Shown here: piece by piece, positions 25,384-32,808 of the stretch
How positions within the stretch are numbered: the stretch's first letter is position 1
Layout of the letters: every line of letters begins with the position of its first letter
Assembly (NCBI GenBank): GCA_902591495.1
Contig: CACJAW010000001.1
Span: 1 to 64,000 of the forward strand
DNA: 64,000 nucleotides
Direction: 5' to 3'
Origin: an uncultured Pseudohongiella sp.
Lineage (GTDB): Bacteria; Pseudomonadota; Gammaproteobacteria; Pseudomonadales; Pseudohongiellaceae
The notes under the pieces: model-generated
Database searches by the model: none
Told to the model about the DNA's origin: nothing
What the model saw: only the letters and a program-made list of their open reading frames with translations
Translations under genes and position numbers: made by a program

Positions 25384-25863
25384 TTACACTTCCCCAAACT
25401 CTTGAATAATCGATTTGATGAACTGACCAAAGCCGGGAGTGGTAACGTCAAAAGGAAAATAATTGAATATCTCAAGAAACCCGGGTTGCCGCAGAAGTTC
25501 ATTAGTGAGGGCCATTAACTGCTCCCTTTCCTGCGGGTAAGCAATATAACGAAATTCGAGATACTCAATTCTTCTCTGTACAATGTTTTGGAATTGACGG
25601 TGATCAGTGTTGTAAAACCTATCAAAGTTCTCTATTCCATTTTCGTCAATAAACTGACCGACTCTAACTAAAATATCAGTAACGTCTGACTGGTAAGCTG
25701 CCGGACCAAAAGCTGCATCGGTAGCACTGAATTCTGCGATTGCCGACTCTATTCTAATTGCCTCTGTATTTTGGTTGATCTCTATTACCAAGAATATAAT
25801 ACCCAATAGAACACCTAGGTTAGCGATTAATGTTAACCATTGGTTTAACCTTTCAAAGGGCAT
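25384..25863 (-). CDS. Membrane-anchored paralog, divergent group A type
   Basis: 159 residues. NQWLTLIANLGVLLGIIFLVIEINQNTEAI gives one helix followed by the family's 'EINQNT' turn; the remainder is helical (NTDHRQFQNIVQRRIEYLEFRYIAY) and lacks the C-terminal Cys pair. Similar small proteins with an 'IFVGxEIxQNT' motif occur widely in marine bacteria, without known function. It lies upstream of the sulfatase with R between them. Confidence 0.65.
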   Translation of the reverse strand: MPFERLNQWLTLIANLGVLLGIIFLVIEINQNTEAIRIESAIAEFSATDAAFGPAAYQSDVTDILVRVGQFIDENGIENFDRFYNTDHRQFQNIVQRRIEYLEFRYIAYPQEREQLMALTNELLRQPGFLEIFNYFPFDVTTPGFGQFIKSIIQEFGEV

Positions 25864-25953
25864 GCAATACTCCTTTGATTTCTAGACAAGTTTTTATCTT
25901 TCATTTTTCTAGCTCCAATTTTTTTGACATCGTCTTTTAAGTATATGAATAAG

Positions 25954-26469
25954 TTACTCACCTTTAACCCAATATGAATGATTCCTCGCAAAATCTTCCG
26001 AAGAAGTAGTTCTTGCGTCCAACTTCTTTGTCATTTCTTGATAGAAGTCATCAGCTAGTACGATTGATTCGTCATCCCACCATTTTCTTCTTCCGGGAGA
26101 TTGGAAAATAACAAGGTAGTATTGCTCCTTTGATTCATAGACCAATGGGTCTAGAGCACCTTGCTTGTGAAGTCTATATGACATCTCCCAAAAGCCAGCC
26201 TCTTTAAGGAAAAAAAGTGAAGCTACTGATCTTTCATCCTCTGATAGTGAGAGCCAATCCAAATTTGCCTTCCTGACTGTCGCCCACAGGCTTGGGTTTG
26301 CGCACAGCTCTTCACAAAGTGTCCTTAGATAATTATGCACGGCTATCGTTGATGAGCCTTCTAGTTGTTTGCTGTTATGACTAATTTGCCGCGACAAGTA
26401 GATCAACGTAACGATTACGCCAATCGCTCCGAGTAATTCTGCAACTGCGCCAAGTGCTTCCCAATTCAT
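25954..26469 (-). CDS. Membrane-anchored paralog, group B (NWEA type)
   Basis: 171 residues starting MNWEALGAVAELLGAIGVIVTLIYLSRQI: a glycine/alanine-rich first helix, then a helical soluble part (FFLKEAGFWEMSYRLHKQGAL; YYLVIFQSPGRRKWWDD). This 'NWEAxGAxxELxGAxxVxxTLxYL' pattern also opens 36196, 36897 and 37699. It lacks the Cys pair of group A. Related proteins of unknown function are common in proteobacteria. Confidence 0.68.
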   Translation of the reverse strand: MNWEALGAVAELLGAIGVIVTLIYLSRQISHNSKQLEGSSTIAVHNYLRTLCEELCANPSLWATVRKANLDWLSLSEDERSVASLFFLKEAGFWEMSYRLHKQGALDPLVYESKEQYYLVIFQSPGRRKWWDDESIVLADDFYQEMTKKLDARTTSSEDFARNHSYWVKGE

Positions 26470-26499
26470 GATTTAACTCCATGTTAATTAATTTTGTTA

Positions 26500-26523
26500 A
26501 ATTCACTAATAAATATCGGCCAG
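26500..26523 (-). repeat. Leader repeat variant (partial R-like)
   Basis: TTCACTAATAAATATCGGCC upstream of the minus-strand gene starting at 26469; matches 21288-21306 and shares ATATCGGC with repeat R. Confidence 0.5.
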
Positions 26524-26570
26524 AGAGGGAGGCTATAGAGCGACTGAGCGAGAAGTGGTTGCGATTTAGC

Positions 26571-27023
26571 TTAGCTATTGGGAATCAACATTGTATGATT
26601 TGAAAGAATCACGCAATCACCAGAATCTAACACATAAGTACGCATAAAATTATAGGTAAAAGTTTGACCATTTCTAAATACATCACTGTAGCCAAATACG
26701 ACGCCTGTATTTGAATGAATTAGAGCCGCGACATCATATTGTTCTCGCGTGGTTTTAGCTTCAGGATTTTTCCTCCAAGTATCTCCCAAGAAATCAAGGA
26801 GTTCTTGTCTAGAATTATCAATTTGACCGGCATGATTGTGTATCCATACAAAGTTTGGATGAAGCAGTTTAGTCAAGCCTTCGAGAGACTTCTCGACTAG
26901 AAGCCTCTCAAATTCAGCGTCTTTTTTAATAAGCGAATCCTGATTAATACAATTCCCCATTACGGCCGCATTAGCAGCAACCGAAAAGCAGAGTAGGGTT
27001 ATTGTTGTTAGTAGTTTGTTCAT
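26571..27023 (-). CDS. Secreted NTF2-like (DUF4440-type) protein
   Basis: 150 residues. Signal peptide MNKLLTTITLLCFSVAANA, the only intact gene copy of module S. The mature part (DAEFERLLVEKSLEGLTKLLHPNFVWIHNHAGQIDNSRQELLDFL...YNFMRTYVLDSGDCVILSNHTM) follows the DUF4440/SnoaL cone fold: helices, 'FVWIHN' strand, then a curved sheet. Such folds bind or isomerise small molecules or serve as immunity-like proteins; no catalytic assignment possible. 8 bp from the next minus-strand gene upstream. Confidence 0.75.
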   Translation of the reverse strand: MNKLLTTITLLCFSVAANAAVMGNCINQDSLIKKDAEFERLLVEKSLEGLTKLLHPNFVWIHNHAGQIDNSRQELLDFLGDTWRKNPEAKTTREQYDVAALIHSNTGVVFGYSDVFRNGQTFTYNFMRTYVLDSGDCVILSNHTMLIPNS

Positions 27024-27030
27024 GCTTATA

Positions 27031-27465
27031 TCATAAGTCTGGCAAGGCTGACCCCTGCATTAGAAATAATTTCCAGCCGGATTCCGTCTCCTTAAAGAAA
27101 TTATAAGAAGTACCCTCGAACAAGACGTGATCAGCACTATTGTGCCTAGTAAATGTGTTTGTTAGGCAATAAATTTTGTCCGTAACTTGATTAATCTCTA
27201 GGTTACTTTTGCTATATGCATAACCACTTTGAATGTTTTCTTTAAGAACACGATAGTAATTTTTGACAGCATTTTCATCTTGCATTACTTGTGTCGAAGG
27301 ACCGATGAACATTACAGGAGCAGTAAAATGAGATGCTATACCTTCAAAATCGAAGACCATGAAATCTTCTAAATAGCCATTATATTCTTTTTCGATCTCA
27401 GACTCTTGAGCTAGTAGCATAACTGGAAAGGAGATTAATGTTAGTATTATTGCTCTTAAAGACAT
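27031..27465 (-). CDS. Secreted NTF2-like (SnoaL-like) protein
   Basis: About 144 residues. Signal peptide MSLRAIILTLISFPVMLLAQ (ATG 27465 with GGAG nine bases upstream; an ATG pair at 27483 is possible). YLEDFMVFDFEGIASHFTAPVMFIGPST and VTDKIYCLTNTFTRHNSADHVLFEGTSYNFF fit an NTF2-like cone. It forms a pair with the DUF4440-like gene behind it, so two related secreted proteins are made together. Confidence 0.65.
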   Translation of the reverse strand: MSLRAIILTLISFPVMLLAQESEIEKEYNGYLEDFMVFDFEGIASHFTAPVMFIGPSTQVMQDENAVKNYYRVLKENIQSGYAYSKSNLEINQVTDKIYCLTNTFTRHNSADHVLFEGTSYNFFKETESGWKLFLMQGSALPDL

Positions 27466-27536
27466 TGTTTGCTGCTCCATCATTTAAAAACTATTTCAGT
27501 GAAAATTTACCTAGAAAGCTGGATTACTTGTATTTT

Positions 27537-27585
27537 TTCATATTCATACCCAGAAGATACTATAGATATCGGCTAATGAGGAAGG
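27537..27585 (-). repeat. Repeat R, full copy
   Basis: TTCATATTCATACCCAGAAG through CGGCTAATGAGGAAGG, followed by TTGATATCAATTAGG as at 22415-22430. On the minus strand the ATGAATATGAAAAAA start of a paralog runs into a stop after seven codons before the NTF2-like gene begins. Confidence 0.85.
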
Positions 27586-27661
27586 TTGATATCAATTAGG
27601 TAGGCAATACTAATTAGAATTTAGTGCAGTTATAAAAACGGTTATGGCGTTCGGATGCCTT

Positions 27662-27997
27662 TTACTGCATGAATCCCCCGCCAACTTGACCTGCATTGGG
27701 ATTAGGCTGGCTTGCTGAATTGCTGCCTCTAGAAGCAAATTCAGCGTCGCGCTGTAGCTGCTTTAATTGGGCTACCGTGAAGCACCTCCGAGGAATACGT
27801 TGAAACCTGCCTCCAACCCAATCCGATATTTCTTCCTGACAGACAATTTGCTCGTTCTCTGGCAATAAAGCGTTGTGCATGACGAGTTCAATTTCACTCA
27901 TCTCTTCATACTTTGGCAGGTCTGTTGCCTCGCAGGCAACTAAGATAGTGACTATTAGTAAGAGAACTAATCTATAATTAAGCACAAGCTTTTTCAT
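27662..27997 (-). CDS. Small lipoprotein with C...RRCFT motif
   Basis: 111 residues; signal peptide (NYRLVLLLIVTILVACEA) with lipobox LVAC near residue 22. The core IVCQEEISDWVGGRFQRIPRRCFTVAQL resembles the motif of 22024 (C..E...... I..R.C.T). The C-terminal tail is Gly/Asn/Gln-rich (SNSASQPNPNAGQVGGGFMQ). Function unknown. Confidence 0.6.
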   Translation of the reverse strand: MKKLVLNYRLVLLLIVTILVACEATDLPKYEEMSEIELVMHNALLPENEQIVCQEEISDWVGGRFQRIPRRCFTVAQLKQLQRDAEFASRGSNSASQPNPNAGQVGGGFMQ

Positions 27998-28103
27998 TCC
28001 TAAAATTTATAAGGGTAAAGACATTTGATTCACAAAAATAAATATCCGCATTAGCGGCAACAGAAAAGCAGAGTAGGGTTATTGTTGTTAGTAGTTTGTT
28101 CAA
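27978..28103 (-). pseudogene. Orphan signal-peptide module S with unrelated 3' tail
   Basis: Reads (L)NKLLTTITLLCFSVAANA then DIYFCESNVFTLINFRNEKA and a stop; the ATG of other copies is TTG here. It bridges the end of the paralog at 28107 and the start of the lipoprotein gene at 27997, which it overlaps. Probably a relic of a lost secreted-protein gene; translation of the 41-residue product cannot be excluded. Confidence 0.6.
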
Positions 28104-28106
28104 TTT

Positions 28107-28571
28107 TCACCTGTCACAATTATCAGGAATGCTGTTTAGGAAATTTTGAAATGCAGTCTCAAGCGCTGCGCTAAAAAGATGCCGTCTTTCGCAGTTATCA
28201 TATAGTTGTTGAATACGAATTTTTGTCGGCAGCCATCGGTCCTCGCTAAGAAAACCTTTCTGATACATCCAAACTGAAGTTTGTTGCATCTGAAGTTGCC
28301 ACCTACCTTGAATGTCGCTAAGCCACTTTTGCTTTTCAGTTAACTGGCTGTAGTCTTCATAGGCGATGGCGTAAAGATCATCAGGATCAGCGGTCTCAAG
28401 AAAAGCCAAATTGTAGTCAGTTATTTGCTCAGCTCTTGACTGCATTTGACCAGCAAGGGCAATTTGCTGTGACTGGCGCATCTCAAGACCAACAAATATC
28501 AAACCGCCTAGAACGCCTAGCATTCCGAGTAACTGCATCAATACATCTAGACTAAAATTCTTCATATTCAT
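28107..28571 (-). CDS. Membrane-anchored two-Cys paralog (minus-strand copy)
   Basis: Group A, 154 residues from ATG 28571 (MNMKNFSLDVLMQLLGMLGV). One helix to GLEMRQ, variable soluble domain (ADPDDLYAIAYEDYSQLTEK; WQLQMQQTSVWMYQKGFLSEDRW) and Cys pair in YDNCERRHLF and SIPDNCDR. The start region keeps the first third of repeat R (TTCATATTCATACCC at 28561-28575). First of five consecutive paralogs on the minus strand. Confidence 0.78.
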   Translation of the reverse strand: MNMKNFSLDVLMQLLGMLGVLGGLIFVGLEMRQSQQIALAGQMQSRAEQITDYNLAFLETADPDDLYAIAYEDYSQLTEKQKWLSDIQGRWQLQMQQTSVWMYQKGFLSEDRWLPTKIRIQQLYDNCERRHLFSAALETAFQNFLNSIPDNCDR

Positions 28572-28583
28572 ACCCAAAAGGAG

Positions 28584-29042
28584 CTATTGATTCCACGGCT
28601 GTTGCTCAAAAAATTGTACAAAATCAGGCGTAAGTTGTGTTTTTACTTCCACCCAAAACTCTCGGAAGTAGTCATTGTTTAACAATAGACCTCCGCCGAT
28701 ATTTGTATTCCTTATGGTTTCTTCTGGGAGCAATCCAGACTGCCAAGACCTGAACAATCCTTCCCAAGTTCTAACAGTGGCAGTCTGCATAGAGTTAAGC
28801 CTTACTTGATCCTCTAGCGAAAAATCATTCACAGTTTCGCCCTCTACTGTTCTTGCTACTAGACTAGGAAGAACATCATCCGTTGCGACTTGCAAAGTAA
28901 GATCTTTCAAACTTTCAGCAAAATCAAGATAAGCCTGATTTCGAGTAAGATTGGTATTTTGATTGATTTCGACTCCAACGAAAATTAGAGAAAGAACAAC
29001 GCTTATGGTTCCAAATATTTCTGCTAGTCGGGAAGTCTTCAT
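28584..29042 (-). CDS. Membrane-anchored paralog, Cys-less type
   Basis: 152 residues, MKTSRLAEIFGTISVVLSLIFVGVEINQNTNLTRNQAY: single helix and 'EINQNT' turn as in 25384, but without the group A Cys pair. Soluble region VNDFSLEDQVRLNSMQTATVRTWEGLFRSWQSGLLPEETI carries the '...W...QxGLLPEE' element shared by all members. It sits between two two-Cys paralogs. Confidence 0.68.
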   Translation of the reverse strand: MKTSRLAEIFGTISVVLSLIFVGVEINQNTNLTRNQAYLDFAESLKDLTLQVATDDVLPSLVARTVEGETVNDFSLEDQVRLNSMQTATVRTWEGLFRSWQSGLLPEETIRNTNIGGGLLLNNDYFREFWVEVKTQLTPDFVQFFEQQPWNQ

Positions 29043-29076
29043 AGAATTAGCATTCTCTTATTTTTTAAAACTAAAA

Positions 29077-29541
29077 TTATTTCGAGCACACATCGGGTAA
29101 CTCACTGATGTAGTCACGGAGAGGCTGATAGCTCACCGAAGCGTCATATATATCACGCAGGTGGCATTCAGAATAACGAGCATTTATGTAACCTTCTACT
29201 TGACTCCAAAGAGCATCACTTAGGAGCTCCATTTCATTTTGGAAAAAATGATTTTCTAAAAGAGCCCAAAACCATCGCTGAATTTGCTGTCGGATTGCCC
29301 GTTGTTCGACTGTCATTTCACCCCATTCCACATTACTTGTGATTGCATCAGGTCCAATCTCTCCAAATAGTTCCAATTCTGTTAGGAGTCTATTTGAGAT
29401 CAGTTCTGTTCTCGCCTGTTGCTGATTTGCGAGGGCTATTCTTTGGGTTTGTTGCATTTCTAAACCTACAAATACTAACCCAGCAACAACACTGAGCATC
29501 CCTAGTAACTGAATCCAAGTATCTATACTGACTTTTTTCAT
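29077..29541 (-). CDS. Membrane-anchored two-Cys paralog (minus-strand copy)
   Basis: Group A, 154 residues: MKKVSIDTWIQLLGMLSVVA, helix, then a soluble part closest to plus-strand copy 4 (LLTELELFGEIGPDAITSNVEWGEMTVEQRAI; WALLENHFFQNEMELLS). Cys pair in YSECHLRDIY and ELPDVCSK. Upstream of its ATG lies an orphan signal-peptide module. Confidence 0.78.
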   Translation of the reverse strand: MKKVSIDTWIQLLGMLSVVAGLVFVGLEMQQTQRIALANQQQARTELISNRLLTELELFGEIGPDAITSNVEWGEMTVEQRAIRQQIQRWFWALLENHFFQNEMELLSDALWSQVEGYINARYSECHLRDIYDASVSYQPLRDYISELPDVCSK

Positions 29542-29543
29542 AA

Positions 29544-29606
29544 CTAGTAATCAGCAACCGCAAAAGCAAGGCAGAGTAGGGTTATTGTTGTTAGTAGTTT
29601 TTTCAT
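29544..29606 (-). pseudogene. Orphan signal-peptide module S (20 codons)
   Basis: Reads MKKLLTTITLLCLAFAVADY then TAG. The ATG overlaps the stop of the upstream paralog (TAATG), and the stop is directly followed by the next paralog's start region. Matches the modules at 23596, 26977 and 28060. Confidence 0.7.
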
Positions 29607-30064
29607 TAGTTTTGCCCAAGCCTGTCTCTTATTCTTTGTTTCCATTCAAAAGGCTGAATTCTCTCTGTCAAATCCAGCTCCTCCCATTTTTGGTATATGC
29701 CGCTTGCCAAGTCGTTGAGGGTTTGCTCCAAAGCGGCCTCTTCGAGAAAACCCTGTTGATACTGATAAAACTGTCCTTGCATTCGCCACTGCATAGCAGA
29801 GTGCCATGCTACAACTCTGCTTCTTTCGCCAAGCGTCAGAGAGTCAACGCCTTGAGAATCAAACTTTTGGAGTATTTCGGCGAAGTCTTCTGAAAGTGCA
29901 AGTTCTCTTTGTGCCTCTTGTATCTCGGAGTTTCTTGCTTGGTAGGCACTCGCCTGAGACAGCCTCTGGGATTGATTCAGTTCGATGATCAATGCCACTA
30001 AACCACCTAATACTCCCAACATACCAATCAACTGAATCCATACATCTAAGCTAACTTTCTTCAT
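29606..30064 (-). CDS. Membrane-anchored paralog, Cys-less group A
   Basis: 152 residues. N-terminus MKKVSLDVWIQLIGMLGVLG, helix with VALIIELNQSQ, and a basic/acidic helical domain (YQARNSEIQEAQRELALSEDFAEILQKFDSQG; WHSAMQWRMQGQFYQYQQGFLEEAAL). The C-terminus (IQPFEWKQRIRDRLGQN) has replaced the Cys-containing tail of its neighbours, so any disulfide is absent here. 11 bp from the next paralog upstream. Confidence 0.72.
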   Translation of the reverse strand: MKKVSLDVWIQLIGMLGVLGGLVALIIELNQSQRLSQASAYQARNSEIQEAQRELALSEDFAEILQKFDSQGVDSLTLGERSRVVAWHSAMQWRMQGQFYQYQQGFLEEAALEQTLNDLASGIYQKWEELDLTERIQPFEWKQRIRDRLGQN

Positions 30065-30075
30065 GGCTATTTATG

Positions 30076-30543
30076 TTATTCGCAATTATTTTTGGAGATA
30101 GATTTGAGGTATGAAAGAAAGCCTGCAGAAATTCTAGAATCAAATAGCGGGCGTATTTGACAATTATCATACATCGAAATCATTCTGCTTTCAGTTGCTT
30201 CAATTGTTTCTTCTGGAATCATCCCTAAATTGAATTGTTGCCATGCATTTTCGAGGCTAACTGATCTAATAAGAGTTAGTTGCCCAATAATAATTCTCTC
30301 TTCTTCGGAGAGAGTCTCAAGGTCAGGAACAGGAAATCTAAAAAGCTCCATTGCATCAGTATTGCCTTCAAGGGGGGCGGTAAAAAATGCCATGAGGGCG
30401 TCATTTCGAGCTTGTACTTGGCTTGCGATGGCAATCCTTTGAGATTGCTGCATTTCTAGACCAACAAATACTAAGCCACCTAGAACGCCAACCATACCCA
30501 ATAACTGAATCCACGTATCTACGCTTATTTTCTTCATATTCAT
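30076..30543 (-). CDS. Membrane-anchored two-Cys paralog, directly behind repeat R
   Basis: Group A, 155 residues: MNMKKISVDTWIQLLGMVGV with both start codons provided by repeat R. Helix, then a soluble part very like plus-strand copy 5 (SLENAWQQFNLGMIPEETIEATESRMISMYDNCQIRPLF). Cys pair in YDNCQIRPLF and ISKNNCE. This is the one place where R, start codon and a complete paralog are all intact, so it is the best model for the ancestral module. Confidence 0.8.
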   Translation of the reverse strand: MNMKKISVDTWIQLLGMVGVLGGLVFVGLEMQQSQRIAIASQVQARNDALMAFFTAPLEGNTDAMELFRFPVPDLETLSEEERIIIGQLTLIRSVSLENAWQQFNLGMIPEETIEATESRMISMYDNCQIRPLFDSRISAGFLSYLKSISKNNCE

Positions 30544-30583
30544 ACCCAGAAGATACTATAGATATTAACTAACAAAGGAAGCG
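30533..30583 (-). repeat. Repeat R, full copy (with intact paralog start)
   Basis: TTCATATTCATACCCAGAAG, ATACTATAGATATTAACTAA, CAAAGGAAGCG. Differs in the middle (ATTAACTAAC for ATCGGCTAAC). Its minus-strand end is the ATGAATATG start of the paralog at 30543. Confidence 0.85.
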
Positions 30584-30679
30584 GATACGTAGCTGAGTTA
30601 AAGGAGTCGCGCTCACGACTCCTCTAAATGAATCCTCATAGCGTAAATTCGATTATTTGCTAGAATGCAAAACTTCGGC

Positions 30680-31063
30680 CTACAATCGGTAGACGCTGCC
30701 CTCCCATATCAAGGTTTCTAGAGATATTTTACTTACAGTCCTTAAGTCACCCTCACGACTATCTTTTCCCGACATTTCTAGCTCAACCGCATGTTGGCCG
30801 ACCTTTTTCCAAGTACCTTCTTGAAAGCCGATTGTTTTAGTGCCATCGGGGTGAAATCCTTCACCGGCGAAGCTAACTTCTCCGCTGTCAGCGTCTGGGG
30901 TTTCAAAGTTTTGTAAGAAAGTAAGAGTAGCCCAAACTTCTCCATAGACAGCCATATCGGCCTGGCTCTTCACGTTTACTTGCGTAACTAATTGGCCTTC
31001 AGAATTGCGTGAATAAACGTTAGAGACATGGACCATTTTGAAGTCATCAATTTTTTCAGACAT
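30680..31063 (-). CDS. Small beta-rich protein of a four-member local family
   Basis: 127 residues without a signal peptide. VSNVYSRNSEGQLVTQVNVKSQADMAVYGEVWATLTF and GEGFHPDGTKTIGFQEGTWKKVGQHAVELEM are strand-like and match the genes at 39276 (VNTVYSTNSNGQIVKQINWK; GEAFLPDGTRGLGVGFGVWRKDG), 39685 and 31169. The repeating 'G..YGxx..T... GxGxxxDGx...GxGxWxxxG' suggests a small barrel, perhaps lipocalin- or cyclase-barrel-like. Function unknown. Confidence 0.62.
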   Translation of the reverse strand: MSEKIDDFKMVHVSNVYSRNSEGQLVTQVNVKSQADMAVYGEVWATLTFLQNFETPDADSGEVSFAGEGFHPDGTKTIGFQEGTWKKVGQHAVELEMSGKDSREGDLRTVSKISLETLIWEGSVYRL

Positions 31064-31168
31064 TGCTTTATCCTTTTAGGTGTTTTTGAACGGAGAATGA
31101 TCGTAATTTATACAAATCAGAATTTCAAATATAGTATTACTGATAGTCAGGAAAGGATTAATCATTCT

Positions 31169-31600
31169 TTATTTTGGGTAAAATTTCATTTCGACCGAAT
31201 CATCTTGTAAATTCATTGTTGTAATGCATATGTACTGATTACCATCGCTGACATCATCTAACGAATAAAAAGAATAGATAAATCCATTCCTACTCCAAAC
31301 ACCTTGACGAGATGAACTTACTCTAGACCCATCATTATTTATCGCCGTGGCTCGACCTTGGAAAGAGCCTTGATCTGCGGAGTTAGGGTTATCTAAATTT
31401 ATGTTATAAGTCAGCCAAGTCTTTCCGTATATTTCATTGTCAGAGACGACATTAAGAACACCGCCTTCGTCTGTCAATACTATGGAACTTATAGTGCCTG
31501 AAAGACTTACTTCGTCACCTGTTACATCAAAGCCAAAGGTAAGCAGCGGTGTGGCAAAAGTGAAGATAAACACAATTATTAGCGAAAATACTTTAGACAT
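31169..31600 (-). CDS. Secreted member of the small beta-barrel family
   Basis: 143 residues with signal peptide (MSKVFSLIIVFIFTFATPLL, cleavage near TFG). The mature part shares the family layout: IYGKTWLTYNINLDN..., SFQGRATAINNDGSRVSSSRQGVWSRNGF. The neighbouring 30680 product lacks a signal, so related proteins may act on both sides of the inner membrane. Confidence 0.6.
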   Translation of the reverse strand: MSKVFSLIIVFIFTFATPLLTFGFDVTGDEVSLSGTISSIVLTDEGGVLNVVSDNEIYGKTWLTYNINLDNPNSADQGSFQGRATAINNDGSRVSSSRQGVWSRNGFIYSFYSLDDVSDGNQYICITTMNLQDDSVEMKFYPK

Positions 31601-31649
31601 TCTTAACTCCTATTTATTTGGAAATAATCTTAAACTTGTCAAATGAGCA

Positions 31650-31840
31650 TTTCAGCTCCTAAGGTTGGGAAAGACAATTCATGAGATGAATAAATTTCAA
31701 TTTCTAGGTTAGATTTTTTTAAGAAACTTCATGAGATGAATTATAGAGTGATATTAAAATCCTAATAAATTTTTATTAGCTTTATGAATAAAATTAACTT
31801 AGACACTTGGATACAGCTTTTGGGCATGCTTGGAGTGATT
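31650..31840 (+). repeat. About 190-bp direct repeat, island copy (partner 40170-40361)
   Basis: Contains a paralog's whole upstream region and its first ~19 codons. Two palindromes TTCATGAGATGAA (31678-31690 and 31728-31740) lie 50 bp apart upstream of the ATG and may be operators. The same arrangement is found 8.5 kb away, beyond attR. Confidence 0.8.
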
Positions 31841-31929
31841 TCTTCTATAGAAATATCTTACCTAACAAACCAGATGATATGCCCCTAGCTAGTCATGTGC
31901 GGAAATCTGTTACTGATTTACTTTATTGA
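31784..31929 (+). pseudogene. Fused relic: paralog 5' end joined to RHH gene 3' end
   Basis: Begins as a paralog (MNKINLDTWIQLLGMLGV) and, at GTGATTTCTTCTATAGAAAT, switches to the 3' half of the ribbon-helix-helix gene (20594-20690), but in another frame: the ATG frame stops at 31888, while the RHH frame still reads DFFYRNILPNKPDDMPLASH and ends at 31929. The junction falls where GGAGTGATT of the paralog and GGCGTGATTTC of the RHH gene resemble each other. Confidence 0.82.
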
Positions 31930-31944
31930 AGAAAGATAAGTGCC

Positions 31945-32676
31945 TCATTCTATACGAAGTAATGTTGCTAGCAGCAACGAGATTGACAATACTAATGAGA
32001 AGATAGCAAAACCTAAGTACTGCCAAGAAGAACTTTTATATTCTTGAGCATTTTTCGAGAGTCCTAGTTTTATAGCAACAGATATCCAGTTCGTGTAACA
32101 CATGGTAAGAAAAGAAAATGCCAATGCTGGTCCGATGGTAGTTGGATCACCCAAATCTATAATCATCGAGCTTATACCTATGAAAAATCCGATAAGGCCA
32201 GCGTAAGGTAAATACTCACCGCACAACCTAAGGGACCCTTCAGTATTAGCTCTACCAAAGGTAGCAATTATCAAGATTGATAGTGCTACAAATAACAAAG
32301 AAGGAATATTTATAAAAGCTAGAAAACCACTTCCAAAAGCTACCGCCCAAAAGGTTATAGCAATCCATAGTATGATAGCGATGGTGCTGAAGCTCGGTCT
32401 CAATTCAGGAGATTCTGGGGAAATCTTAAGACTTGCTAAGGTAAAAACGGAAGAGGTAATGAGTGCATATAAAATTGTAAGAGAAGCAATAGACAGCCCT
32501 GGCCCGATTGCCGCCGGATCCGACATATTTCCCAACATTGTTACCAGGCCAATCAATGTGCCTACCAAACCAGTTTGAAGGATAATGCTATTTGCTAGCT
32601 TAATTCCTTGTTTAGTAAATTGCGACGCTATAAACGCACCTAATACTGGTACTAAGACAAAAATAGCGGAAGGCAA
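31945..32676 (-). CDS. Polytopic membrane protein with two MotA-like repeats
   Basis: 243 residues, about seven helices, no long soluble domain. LQTGLVGTLIGLVTMLGNMSDPAAIGPGLSIASLTILYA resembles the pore region of MotA-type proton channels (GL.GT.IGL..ML.N..DP..IGP), and the pattern repeats near residue 175 as AGLIGFFIGISSMIIDLGDPTTIGPALAFSFLTMCY. The protein therefore seems to be an internal duplication of a MotA-like helix pair. No MotB/ExbD-like partner is next to it. Whether it conducts ions is unknown. Confidence 0.6.
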   Translation of the reverse strand: MPSAIFVLVPVLGAFIASQFTKQGIKLANSIILQTGLVGTLIGLVTMLGNMSDPAAIGPGLSIASLTILYALITSSVFTLASLKISPESPELRPSFSTIAIILWIAITFWAVAFGSGFLAFINIPSLLFVALSILIIATFGRANTEGSLRLCGEYLPYAGLIGFFIGISSMIIDLGDPTTIGPALAFSFLTMCYTNWISVAIKLGLSKNAQEYKSSSWQYLGFAIFSLVLSISLLLATLLRIE

Positions 32677-32720
32677 ATTAAGTAAGCTTATAATATCTAT
32701 TTTCCTATAGTGAAGACGTT

Positions 32721-32765
32721 ATATTCATACCCAGAAGATACTATAGATATCGGCTAATGAGGAAG
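32721..32765 (-). repeat. Repeat R, full copy
   Basis: ATATTCATACCCAGAAGATA, CTATAGATATCGGC, TAATGAGGAAG. It lies between the serine hydrolase gene (ends 32809) and the start of the MotA-like gene (32676). Confidence 0.85.
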
Positions 32766-32808
32766 TTTGATACTTTACTTATCAAGCAAAATACAGATAC
32801 CTAGACCA

